A stretch of DNA of 64,000 nucleotides from Sthenelais limicola (taxonomy: Eukaryota; Annelida; Polychaeta; Phyllodocida; Sigalionidae). Positions 1 through 12,500 of the stretch are shown here, piece after piece. A program made the position numbers and the translations under genes. Each line of letters begins with the position of its first letter. Within the stretch, counting starts at the first letter, position 1. The DNA lies in contig OW804096.1 of assembly GCA_942159475.1 (NCBI GenBank), forward strand, positions 113,372,194-113,436,193. The letters run 5' to 3'. The notes under the pieces were generated by a model. That model saw only the letters and a program-made list of their open reading frames with translations. It was not told the DNA's origin and did not search any database.

Positions 1-2951
1 ATGAAAAAAACAAACACATGTTTGTACACTGAGACTTTAGAGTCAAACTTGTTGCAATAATTATCAAATCTATGACGTATACCTAAAAGGAGAAATATTC
101 GTTTGTATTTTCCAGTCCGTCAGAAATGACTGGAGAGAATTTAAGAGGAATTTAGTATGCTATTGCAACATTTGTACTGGAAGGTTTGGCCAATGAATTG
201 TTAAGTCTAGGCGAAAGTAACTTTACATGACATACAGTATTAAATCTCTCCCCAATCATCGATCATCTCTACTTTTCATTCAACCAATTCAAATATCCCC
301 AAGATGGACCGATAATCAATCATTTGGTCCCACTGGGCGCACCCATCGATCAGCTTCATTCAATTATTGTATATTAGAGGTCATTTTGAAGGAAATGTAA
401 AAAAAAGATACGACCCTAGAATATAATCTTTTTAAATACTGCAACATATTTCATATAGCTCTAGTGTAGCCTATATTTTCGTTTTGAAATCACCATTATT
501 CTCTTCACAATTTACAGATAAATAAATTCATGAGTGGAATACTCAAGTTAGCAGCCACCACCTATACCTAAATACATAACATCTTTAAAGAATCAAAGAA
601 GTAATATGGATATTAAAATGCAAACTATGTGTTGTTACTTTCAAAGACACTAGCTTTTAGACTTAATGGATTGGTGAGTTTGAGTTTCGCTTTGAATATG
701 ATATGACACAGTGTGCAGTCATTAAAAAAAAATTATTTTCGTTGGAGGCATCCCTCGTTAAGAGGTTGATCGTATTTCCAGGTTTTGTCTGTCATAGGCA
801 GGCATTTGTCCGCACACATACCTACTTGTGGGATATAGCTTATTCATGTGTCTGTTTGAACAGGACTGGAGAATCGACTCCTCAGCAAACGGTTGCTGTC
901 TGGTACATTGGACTTCCAACCATACCTCGGCCCATTATTGTATCCATCTCATATTTACACACATCCAATAAGATATTTATAGTGCCAGTGGCGGATATAT
1001 TAGATTGCAGAAAAGCTTTCATGCAATGAATGGTGCAGACAGACAATTCTTATATAGATTCAAATTTGTTATTAAAAGTAGAACATTTATTTTAAAAAAC
1101 ACGGACTTCAAGTTAGGTGTCTGGGTGAATGACCTAGGCTTATAATAATTTGGTGAGAATTTACGCACTCATAGTATGCCTATGTATTGATGGACATGGG
1201 ATGAAATACTAAAAAGTGTTCGTGGTGGAATGAGATGAAACGGTAATTGATTAACTATGAGCCTTGTGGGACAATCTTTAATAAGTGGGTATTACCCAGC
1301 TGGCTCATCGGCCCATTTGTAGTAGCCCATTCTAACTAATTTCCCTTTTGAAATCAATTAGACATTAAGAGCGTGCTCGTAAAATAAAGCTATACACTAT
1401 GTTTGAGAAACAACAGGCCTTGGGAGGGTTATGGGACTCTAAATCATGCTTAAAGAAACACTTCTGTCCTGAACCATGAGGATCCTTCTTAATTACAGAC
1501 GGGCCTCGCCGGAGTCTTTTATACTGCTGAAGCATTGGTTTCTTTAAATGAAGGATCAAGGTGTAAGGCATGGCAGTTCCATCTGAATATGATTCACTTG
1601 CGAAGATCCAAAGCGCATACATTCTACAGATACTCATTCATGGCAAGACGTTCCTGACAGGAACTGTGAACAAATTTATTCAGAGAAACCAAATAGCTCT
1701 TTATCCCTGTTGTCACTTCAGTACTCTCAGAGAAGGCTTACACGCTTTTGAGTATACCCGGCCAAAGCAGAAGCTTACATTTTGACTGACAGTTCACCCA
1801 TCTGCATCATTTTACGATAGACATGATATAACGATGCGAGCTACAAGTACCCTGGCTTGATCAGAAATGCACTGCCATGGCATTGTACGATCAGCGAGCA
1901 GCTGATGATTTTCCTTGGGAAAATGGAAGGTTACAGTTCTCTACCAAAGAACACTTGGCCACGGCCAAAACCCCTGTAGGTAACTGTTGATTGATTCTTG
2001 ATGGCGGAGCCGGGAGAAATATATAATATACAGTGATATGTGTTTTATTAATGTCTGCTTCCCCGACATTTACTGCCCCACCCTATTCATATTCCGTACG
2101 TCAAGTAAGCCATAATGGCATTGTTGTGGCATCCTCAACGCACCTGCTCGAGTTCCAGAGTTCCTTGCTGAGCTTCCTGAGGTCGTCGTGAACAGAATTC
2201 ATTAGAGAGAGATATAAGGGTGTCAGATGCAATAACGAAGGTTTATGTGCTAGTGAGGAACCTTAGCAACTAGTTTAATCGTTTTCTCTGACTTAGGAAA
2301 ATACAAACATACTTGCTATAGCCTATTTGGAATCTTCCTGTGGCAGTTTTACAACATCACAAGTAAAATAGACCCCACTGCGAACCGATGCGCTGTATAG
2401 GTTATCAGGGCATAATTAAGCTTGTCTTATGAATCATTGAGGGGGATTTCCCAACAGGAGTGTCCCTCTCAAGGCTTATCAAAATTTGCATAAATGGGCC
2501 TCAAGATGGGGAAATTCCATCGCCGCTTTATCTATATAGTTATAATGAAAAAATGTTATGTTGGAGGTACATAATTCATGAGAAGCTCTAATATGATAAA
2601 TATGTGTACTGCTATGTTGCCATTTCACTGCCATATATACACTGTATACCAACAGTGAACGACAATATACTCCTAAATGCGATGTCAGTGCAGGTGCTGT
2701 CTATGATCTCTAAAGGCCAATGCTACCGAAACCTTGGATTCTTTTAGCAATCGTTTATATATTTTCAATGCATATTTATAGCAGAGCCTTCCCTCATAGA
2801 GGCAGGTCAACCAGATATAATACGGTTGACAATATATCACAGAAGCTTTGGGTCCAACAAGTCAAAAGGGTGGGTATAGCTTGTAGATGTTAGATTATGT
2901 GTTTCAGATGTACATAGCTATCTATTCGGTGTAATGGGTGAAAACAAATTT
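1..2951. other. Non-coding stretch, no gene recognised
   Basis: AT-rich DNA with only short chance open frames. The longest, about 108 codons on the plus strand at 703-1029, has no family signature and no good splice context. A slightly more GC-rich patch near 2140-2220 is open in several frames on both strands and has a possible minus-strand donor, but the protein could not be identified. Confidence 0.5.
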
Positions 2952-3024
2952 AATGAATACATATATGGATCATTTATCTGATGAATGATTATATAAATCG
3001 GCGCGAAACCTACCCAGGGATCAG
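2952..3024 (+). repeat. 73-bp dispersed repeat, copy 1, with internal palindrome
   Basis: This copy matches 4619-4691 in the same orientation with about four mismatches over 73 bases and no gaps. Its centre is a near-perfect palindrome with arms ATCATTCATC and GATGAATGAT; in this copy one arm base differs. It contains no open frame. The shape suggests a small non-autonomous element or a conserved module of a larger interspersed repeat. Family unknown. Confidence 0.75.
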
Positions 3025-3977
3025 TCTATATAGCCTTCACTGCATGGGTATGACGGGAAGGACGGGAGTGACGTATTAAGACGTTGACGTTTCCATATAA
3101 GCCGATCAACAGCACGGTGGTTAGATACAGACAGATTCTCCCCAAAATATGTATCCCTTCCTTCAAACATGGGGTGTTAAACCTAAAACTTAGTGTATGA
3201 CAGGTTATTACAGCTAATACATATCAGCTTTCAAAGGGAGTGTGCTCAATTGTATGGACAGCTTTCAAGGAAATATTATAAGGAAATATAGCCTCTTACT
3301 GTCAGTTGTTGTAAAAGCCATTATGCTGAGAATTGCCAAACTTTATAAGTTCACAGGATAAACCTCTATGCAAATTACTTGTGGTGTTGATTTATATAAT
3401 ATATATATCTACATTTGAAACTTGTGAAAAGTATAAGTCGGTGGACCGAGACCTTGGTTTGGTCATACAAATGATAATTGATAAATATCTATAGGAACAG
3501 ACCCTCTCTATACCATTTCCTACTCCGTGGACAGTTTGTACCGCAAAGTATTAGGAAGATATTATGATGTTGATCAAGAAAATTGAAATTGGGCCTCCCT
3601 ATCAGGATTCTCTTCTCATATAGGGTTTGGGGTTACAATAGTTCCCGAATAAAAACTGCCATCTTTAGTTGATACAAATGATGACATCCTTGCATGGACC
3701 TTTTAGCTTTCTACTTATTCTCAGGACACTTTTAAAATATTTCATCTATATTGAAGTGTTGCGTCCCGGCTTACTACCTAAAAGTACTACATGTGATGGA
3801 ATGACGATACAAAAGTCTTGAAACATATGTTGATGAACAAAATCTCTATTCACAAATCAGAACGCATGCAGTTGTAGGGGTACCTTCCTGTGTATTGGAT
3901 GGAAACTGGTTCTGCCAATACATGTATATTATCAGTATACGAGTAGTATATGATAGCCTCGGCGAGGGGCAGCATAC
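3025..3977. other. Non-coding stretch between repeat and candidate exon
   Basis: AT-rich sequence without a supported gene, splice-flanked exon or structured repeat. Confidence 0.5.
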
Positions 3978-4079
3978 CTGACTGTATTAGCTGTGTCCTA
4001 GGAGTAATCCGCAGGTCATGCCAGAGAGACAGGATGTAACGGTCATCCACGGGTCCATCCCACAGAGGATCTTTCCCTC
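3978..4079 (-). CDS. Candidate internal exon, unidentified protein
   Basis: On the minus strand a 102-bp open segment lies between an acceptor (CATCCTCAG) and a donor (CAG then GTATGC). Both ends are in phase 1, so the segment can be included or skipped without changing frame. It reads GKDPLWDGPVDDRY, then a Leu/Arg-rich stretch to TPRTQLIQS. I do not recognise the family. The ADAMTS exon at 6335-6539, upstream on the same strand, also ends in phase 1, so joining is possible by phase. However, the sequence does not resemble the rest of an ADAMTS spacer, so it could be a different gene or chance. Confidence 0.22.
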
Positions 4080-4618
4080 CTGAGGATGGGGACACATCCA
4101 GGCTTTTAGAGAATTTCAATATCACTCAGCACAGAAAGCCCTGCGACACTACTGTTGGCCTAGTGATGCTTGAAGTAAGAGGCAGTAATCGCGTTCCCAA
4201 ATTTTTACTCCAACTTTAGCATCAATTACGGAGGCTCGGCGTGGCAGGAGTAGGGGAGTCATCTGCTCCCTTCCCCCTTGCTAATGTCCTCTTGAAAAAG
4301 ACCAAATTTCTTTCAAGAAATCACAATCAATGAGTACACACAACGAAGTTAATTCTTTTAGCCCAAGAGCTGTTGCTTTTTTCACATTAAAAGTCGAATC
4401 GTGAAACTTATTCATGAGAAATATGGCTCAGTGCCAGGCGACCATATTCCTCTTAAATCTGCTTTAGCATATATATAGGTGTGCCGTTATGCATATACCT
4501 AGCCTCAGCTAGAATTGCCCCACGGAGTGTTTACTTGGTTATATGAAGTTTGAGGTATCGTGTTCAGAGCGAGAGAAGCAATTGAAAGAGAGACCAAAAA
4601 GGAGCACCCCCCTCTTAA
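4080..4618. other. Non-coding stretch, nothing recognised
   Basis: No supported exon or repeat seen between the candidate exon and the second copy of the 73-bp repeat. Confidence 0.5.
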
Positions 4619-4691
4619 AATGAATACATATATGGATCATTCATCTGATGAATGATTATATAAATCGGCGTGAAACATACCCAGGGACCAG
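4619..4691 (+). repeat. 73-bp dispersed repeat, copy 2, with internal palindrome
   Basis: Second copy of the repeat at 2952-3024, same strand, about 1.67 kb downstream. The palindrome ATCATTCATC-T-GATGAATGAT is perfect here, giving a potential 10-bp stem. The spacing could suggest a pair of terminal repeats around 1.6 kb of DNA, but no coding capacity for mobility is visible between them. Confidence 0.75.
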
Positions 4692-6334
4692 CCTTACATA
4701 ATGGTTAACATTTACATTTAGCTTTCCACTAATATCCCGACTTCTATAGAATATCCTGAACTATCCAGAATATCTGTGAAATGGAATAATGTACACGGAT
4801 ACATGTCAATATATTATACAATAGGCCAAACATCTCCTGTATCATGGGATTCGGGATGTATAAACGTTTCTATTCAATGTGAAACTATGTAAACAGAGCG
4901 ATGTGGATATCGCTCATGCACAATTTTGTCAAGTGGAGAAAGTCCATCCATCAGCTGTTTTATCTAAAGTAAGTGGGCATCGTGTGGGGCCTGTTCATAC
5001 ATTCATTCCAGAATCTACGTGTTTAAAAGTATTGTATGATAACAAATTCACCCAACACATAATTTATATAAACACATTTTTATATATTACCACAAGAAAT
5101 ATGACATAACTATGGTAGTGGGAATAAGGGAATTCTCTGCTATAAAAGGTAAATATATGCAGCTGATATCTATATTGCACAGCCGTCCATTGGGGGTAGA
5201 TATCCTGTCACGTTCCCTTTGAGAGTCTTCAGAAAGTGCCTATAGGAAATCAGGAAAGTTCAATGGCGCGACCCTCTGACCTGTCTTTTGGGGAGGAAGG
5301 GGTGGGGAGAGGCCTACTTGGTTGGAAAAAGCCATACTATAGGAGTAGCTCGAGGGTACATCAGGACGGTGGCAATAAGGACACTTCATTTATATATATG
5401 ATTTATATGAAGATGTATGCTGATGCATGATCACGGAGTCAATTACAGGTGTAATAACTGGGGAGTAAGGAAGTAATGGGACAGTGCGACCCTGACTCGT
5501 TCGATTTTCAGTATATATGATGTGTTCAGATTTCGGAGCGCGAAAACAAATCAGAAGATTACATGACTGATCCATGCAGAGTCTAATCCCTGAGAGGGGT
5601 GAGTACCTGCCATTCGCAGTCTTAATCCAGACATCCATGCGATTCTGCGTTATGAAACAATCCATTGGCAAGGAAATGTCCCTTTAAAAAGTTTATTTTC
5701 AGCAAGATCGTCATTTGCGAAAGGGATCAAAGCAGAATGATTTGCTCAAAGTGGGCCTCTGATAGCTGAAGTAAAATGATAATAATTACTCCAGAGTTTT
5801 GCATGTCTAACGACTATCTTACATCTAAAGCCACATATTGCCTTCTGGGCTTCTAGTCTGGCTTCCCAATGGATAGAAGCCATAGTGAGAGTTTCCGGCT
5901 CGAAAGGTCAACTCCTGCTAGAATAGTACTATTCCAATTGGGATAATGTGGAGTTGGGGTTCGGTCATTACTCTACTGTATAGAGGAAAATACTGCAACC
6001 ACACTTTTTAAAAAGAAACTTTCCTTGTCTTAGCCTGCATTCCACAGCCGACATTTTACAACGTAATATATCAAAATTATATCTAAATCGTTAATCGTAA
6101 TATTACTCTGAGGTTAATGCAATATTCCTTCAGTGAAACAAGTTCTGCTACTTCTTCAAAGGCATGAAACAAAAATGAGATAATCACGCACCTTTGCATG
6201 TCATCGTATTTTTCTTCATTCCTCGGGTATGCCTTTGGGGTTGCAAGAGAGAACTTGGTCGGATTGAGTGTGCAAACTTATTAGTGGAGATGTCGTTGGA
6301 AGGTAGGGAGGTAAAAGCGGGATTTTACACTTAC
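4692..6334. other. Probable intron or intergenic DNA
   Basis: Lies just downstream of the ADAMTS donor on the minus strand, so at least the right-hand part should be intron. A plus-strand segment at 4897-4968 is open for 24 codons between AG and GTAAGT, but it has no polypyrimidine tract and no recognisable protein. Nothing else is supported. Confidence 0.45.
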
Positions 6335-6539
6335 CCAGAAAGTTGGCATTAGGCATGATTTCTGTGATGTTGATGTTGCATGCACCTTTGGGGATGGAGG
6401 CCACTTTGTTGTAGCCGTAGGGCAAGGACCGACGCGTGAAGATGCCTGAGATGATATGACATGACGTGTTGTCCCCTCCACATATTCCGCACTTGTCAAA
6501 ACGAATGGTTGAATCCAAAGCTCCATCACACCCAACCCT
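6335..6539 (-). CDS. ADAMTS-family exon (end of Cys-rich domain and start of spacer)
   Basis: A 205-bp minus-strand exon with a clean acceptor (TTTTTGTTTTCAG) and donor (GTAAGT). It starts in phase 0 and ends in phase 1 after the first base of a Gly codon. It reads VGCDGALDSTIRFDKCGICG, then GDNTSCHIISGIFTRRSLP, then YGYNKVASIPKGACNINI, and ends at NANFLG. The CGxCGGDNxxC motif followed by a YGYNxVxxIPxGAxNI segment is the hallmark of the cysteine-rich/spacer boundary of ADAMTS proteases and ADAMTS-like proteins. These are secreted, extracellular-matrix-associated proteins that cut or bind matrix substrates; the spacer contributes to substrate and matrix binding. The subfamily, and whether a protease domain is present, cannot be told from one exon. 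Neighbouring exons should lie above 6540 (5') and below 6335 (3') but were not recognised. Confidence 0.9.
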
Positions 6540-9500
6540 CTGAAAACAAAAAAGAAATACGTGTTACCTTTATGCTGTGTAATGGTACACTTTTAACGCG
6601 GGAATCAAGCATAGTGGAATGATATGTCCCACATGCAGTTGTAGTGAATATTGACAGGAAACTGCGGAGGATTACAATAAATGATGGAACTCTTTCTGCT
6701 GTATCGTGGAGCGAAATTCGAGGTTCCAAAAGTTCCAAGGTGATCGGAGTACATTGGATACCGCGGCAGACTTCCCGTATATAATATTAGGTTATAAACA
6801 CATTTTCCGTTGAAAATGGACAGAATATTAGAGGAGTCACCATCTTGTGACTCACCCAGTGCATTCAAACATAGAACTACAACAAAGCAACGACAATATC
6901 GCGACTTCACATATATAGTGGGTAAGGATGCCTATGCTCGACGTTGTTTATTTAATTTTTAATCTGTTCCTTGGAATATCACTGATGATTCCAATACAGT
7001 CTAGGTTCAGAGTTGAGAGTCCCTAAAAAATGAGGAAAAACCTCTGGCTCCAAACCTCAAAATACCATTATACTCCCATTAGGACGCCTACTCCAGGGTC
7101 AGGAATGCCATTAGCGCAGTGGGCGTCCAATCACTGACATGCCATTCTTATCTGATCGGAGAAGCTGTGAGCCTAGACTGAATAGATAGTGTATATTCTA
7201 CTCTTTAAAAGCAATGACTCGACCTACCTTCTATGTATACTGACTGAATAATGTTTTTTGTGTGATCAATTTAATCGGATTTTTTTGATTTTTTTTTAAA
7301 ATTTAGTATTTTTATACAGCACATTTTCTGTAATAACGACAGTTGAGTTATCGACAAACAAGTACATTTTACGATGAAGTTCTAATAATCAATTGAGGAC
7401 ATAAACATTGACACAGATGATAATCCAATGCAGAATAACCATGGTCTTCCGCCCACCGCTGTGTCTATCTAGACCTAACTCTATTTAACAAAGTCCAAAG
7501 TAAGACCAAAGGTCAAGATCAGAAACAAAATTAAATGAAATAAATTTAGAAATTATTAGTTTGGTAAATCTAGTGTCTGTCTTTTCTTACTGTATACGAT
7601 ATCAATATTTCGTTTCGAACTTGCGATTCTTTCAGTATTTCGCTGTTGGTGCAAAATGGATACGCATATCAAATTTCTTCTTTCTTCTCTCGCGATCTAT
7701 GAAGCTTCGATATTACGATTTTTCAATAAGGCCATATTTTATCAATTTTGCGTTACAATACTCTGTTTGATTAAAAAGATATCACTTAATCTATTTCAAT
7801 CCATGTTTAATGACAGTGGACCGGGATCAATTGCTCAAAACACGCCATGTCCAATGTCTATTGTGGAAACAGGAATAAAGAGAAGAAACACTTCAGTCCA
7901 TCTTAAATATATACATGAAGGGGACCCCGCCTGCCCTAGGGCTATTCATCTCGGAGGTGTACCCTGCATAATTAGACAAATTGACGGCTAATGGAGGATT
8001 CCTCTCCTTTAATCGTTTACTCGTTTTTTGTCTGGTGTAAAATGAATAGGGGATGGAGGAACGAAAATGGTCAGACTTGACGTGGACGGATTGGAAGCTG
8101 TCGCAAATGCCACGGCACGCCCTGTTGGTCCAGTTAGCGAATAATTGGTCTGTCAAATATAATAATGACAAGACCTGTTGATGGACGACTCTGTCTTGTT
8201 AGTCCTGGACAGGACATCATATAACGAACAGACCAGAACGGTAAAAGGCAGAGAGGACGTGTGGTGCTAATAGAGGAACGACGCTAAGCCAATTTTTTTG
8301 TTTACACTTTCTATATTCGTAAGTACAAGGCCCGTGAGCTGTGGGAACTCAAACATTTCTGGTGACAGGCAGAAAAAAGAACAGCATTCTCCACGCCAAT
8401 GTGATTTGAAAAGTGGGATTAGGTTTTCCCTCGAGGAAATTGTCCAATTTTAATGGATTTCAACCGAAATTAAAATCAATCTTTTGAGGTATTATGATTT
8501 TTTTCGCGCCGATGTCTTTCGGATGCACCTCAACATAGATAAACAAAAATGACATGAAATAAACCATTACTTTGTATGAGATTTTCTACGCTTCAATATC
8601 AATGTTTAACAGAAAGAGGTAGCCTACTACGGACCTAAAAGGACCGGTGTGGGATATCACAACAAATCCAAGTTGTAGTGGTTCAAGGTCTGTTTCCGAA
8701 TGGAGCTGTCAATACCTCGAATCCTTAACAGTAGGCACCCTATGGGAGAACAGGCTAAGGTAAACAATGAATGGGAGAGGTTTACGGAAAAAACACAGCA
8801 GACAAGTCAGAAATGGAGAAAAGAATCAAACGCTTGGGTCTGGTGCATGAGGCATCCGATTTCATAAACGTGCTGCAGAAAAAAATTGTTCCGCGTCATA
8901 ACTGAAATGACTGGTTGCAAAATCAGTGCAGGCATATAGCGCAGTACATGAGAGATGGTTTCCTTTCGGGGGACTCCGAATAGAGCCCTTGAAAAGCAAG
9001 GCCGATTGACAAAACAGCACACATTAAAGAACGTGTGAATATATGTTTATACTACTCTGCATGAACTAGTATTTATTGAATGTATAGGCCATCCTCGTGC
9101 AGAGGTCAAAGTTCGGTATGGTTGCCTTGATTTTTTTTAATCCGACGCAGTAATGGGTCCGATCCAAATGGCAAAAGAATATAAAAATAAACATAAACAG
9201 TAGCCAAAGGGTCGACGCACTATGTTATTCCCTGGGTTTTGAGAATCCTGAACCTGACTTCTCCTAGAGAAGTTTCTTTTCTTTCATTTTCATATCAAAG
9301 CTTCGGTTTCACGAGGTAAAGTTACTGCGGGAACAAAAAGGCCTTGAGCTATAAGAGAAAAATACCGTTTATGTCTCGTCTGGAAGATATAATGTGAACC
9401 CCATTTTTTTCTCTAACAAGGTATTCCAATGAATGCACCTTTCACATAACTCGGAGGGCGCTAGTTCAAATATGAAGCTTTTACCAGCAAGTTTGTATGT

Positions 9501-12500
9501 AAATCCGATACTGCAAAACCTTGAGCAGGAAGTGGCAAAGACACTCCCATGACCAGAAGTCAGGACCAGTTTACAAGTTCAGCGCTCTTTTAGTCTTGGC
9601 TTCAACTTAAAATTGGAGTTGCACATGCAGATACATGCAGATGCAGATACTATCTCATCAGGCTCAGCTCTTCAGCAAGGTGAGGGTGGCATAAGTTTGT
9701 GCTAACTTAGCTATGTTCCTGTAAATAACTATAGCTATGAAAGGGAGACAAAGTGGGTGAAAACAGATGTTGAAAATAATCCCATTCTGTTTCACACAAT
9801 AGATGACTGGGTTACAACACGAACGGTTCAACCTATACCTGATACCTAGACCCTGAGGTTATAATATAGACCACTATCAAAGGTAGAATGTCATCACCAA
9901 AGATGGCATTCTCCTGGTAAAAATATGCACATCTTCATTCCCAAAGTGCATGCCTACAATTTTATAATTGCACCCTCCTCTTTTTTTAGTGCGTTTGACT
10001 GGAGACTGCAAGTCACATCTTGGTTTATCCTTAGGGCACTCACGTTCTTTGGTTGGTTAGGATCGAATTATACCGACATAAACGGCGTCTTGGCTTGAAT
10101 GAAGATAAAATACTGAAGGAGCCCGGGGGTTCATGGTAATGGCAACTAGGTTCGATTAAAGAGACAACACGAGCAGGGAGAAATCCAAACTCTACAGATG
10201 TCTTCATGAAACGTTGGTTATGCTAAATTTCGAACAGACAGAAGGCATTACCTAGATTAACTAATCAATACATAGTATCACTATCAGATACCAGCGAAGT
10301 CGTTCCCCGAGAGAGTGCCGCTTGAATTGTCCTTCCCCACAAGTAATGATGGAGTTCTCATGTTCTATCGCCTCCTCGCCAGCTTTAAGAAGTGATTATC
10401 ATTAATATCTATTGTCAGGGGATGAGCAGGCTATCAGATGTTGGCTTTGGATTAACTCGGTGTTTTTAGTACTAACTGAGTTATGCGCTTGCAGTGCCTT
10501 CATTATTAAGAGATGTGTCTTTTTACCAGTCTCCGTCTCTCACAAAGTATATCCTCGATCGCACACATGTATGTCATACTTGACTGGTTCCATTGAGAGG
10601 CTTAACATTAAAGGAGCAATGAGCAGAGACACTACGGAGCCGTTTATGTTTACGTTCGAAACGCCTGAGGACATTTTTGGCAGCGCAACAATTGGAAGAA
10701 CACCGCTCCTTCTGAAAACCCCAACGGAATCGTAACAAACCCATTCATCCGAACAAGGAAAATATTCTCTAAGTCAACATTCAACCAGTATTAAGGTTGT
10801 TTAAATGCGCGGGTATCATTTACGTTCGTGCACACAGGTGTGTACAGGGGCTTATACCGGCGCAATATCTACCCGGGGCCCCATAGGGGAACACGTCTTA
10901 TATCATTTCGACCTTGGTCTCATTGGTGACATGTGTGGGAGTAGTGTCATTAGGGAAGATCAAAAGGTAAATAGTTGGAGAAATAGAGATCCATATGCGC
11001 TGGCAAAATCACACTGGCTTCACTTCCTTGGGAAATATACATTAGTGGAATCCCGAGGATTCCTGCAAGGCCAGGGGAATAGAAGATAAATTGTTTCATT
11101 GATCCTTGTACATATAAAACACCTGGAGGTACAGGTTATAGATGATCTTGTTGGAATCTGTCGGATCTAAATCAATTTTTAAAAATAAACTAATGGGATT
11201 CTTTTCAGTAGGAAAAGGGATGTACTTAATAAAAGTAAAAAAAAAAGAAAGAAAGAGGTCTCGATGGGAAAGAGGCAATGTGGTGCGGAGACAAGGTAGA
11301 GCTAAATTTGCGTCGGTTCCGAAACATAAAAAAGAATGATGAAGCCATATCCATGGGGACATTGCCCAGGAACTCCAGGAATGGTTAGATGAGGTACGTG
11401 ATGAATCTACAGTACGTGTGTGTCGCGCTGGGTCCTATTGGCTGGCAACTCGAAAGGATGGCTTTAGTAGGTTGAAAATGTCAGCTATTGGAAACACACA
11501 GTCACATAAGAGACCCTCCAGCCACGTCTAATATTCCATATGTAGTCTAAAACACATAGATCTTGAGAAACATTAAGTATACGGTTGCATGCAGGCAATT
11601 GTACCAGATACCACAATCGACCTCGTTTTTCCAGTTCTAAGATAGAACGTGGTCAAATGTATTCCTTATTTGCCCTTTATCTTAAATTGCTTATGAAGTA
11701 TTATATATTTATTGTGAAAGATTGCCCTGGGATATTATCATACATTACTGGATGGGCTGTGTTTGTTCAGACCATCGGTGCATAAAAGAATCGTAAACTT
11801 TCGACAGGTTCAGGCATGTTCCCACCAGTCTAAGATCGAGAATTACAGATACAACACTTTCGGGACCTACAATCATGCAGTGGTAATTAAGACTTTATGA
11901 TGCCCACCCAGGTCCTCATAACGTGTTCCATCGGTTCCACAAGGATCGGAATTTTACGATTGTTAAGGCACCACCCTACATGTCAATTGTCTGTAGGTAT
12001 AATTGTTAAGTCAATACATTCTAAGTGAGTTAAGTTGGAATAATGTTTATTCCGGTAGATTGTATTACAAATGCCTTTTATTCATTTATCGTTCAAATTG
12101 ATGTCGATAATGATTCGGCGATTGAGATAGCATAAGAAGGGTATATGTTTCATCTGAGGGGCAAAAACTGCAATGGACGGAACATTAACGAATATTTTTA
12201 TGAAGACATGTCAGATGATTCCTTCTTTATTTTTATTTCAGATTTATTAACAGCTCCTCTTTTTCCAAGCTGTTAATATAACTCTGCTGACCTTAATCTC
12301 GTAGTTGCAGAGGATAAAAAGCGGTAAATAGTGACAGTGATTATGTAATATTTTTACTCTTGTCCTCTACGCTTCAGGTTTTTATGGAGACTCTATATTG
12401 GAAAATATAATTGCTAATTAATTCTAAGACCACAGCGTATTTCTTTTTATTTACAGATTTACGGTAATCTGTAATTAACTGTGTCTTACATACAAACGCC

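Noticed and set aside
7893..8171. 92-codon minus-strand frame (NRACRGICDSFQSVHV)
   Set aside because: No family resemblance, no paired splice signals in frame, and a plus-strand frame overlaps it equally well. Probably chance.
10412..10735. 107-codon plus-strand frame
   Set aside because: No motif and no Kozak or splice context. Its length is within chance for 64 kb in six frames.
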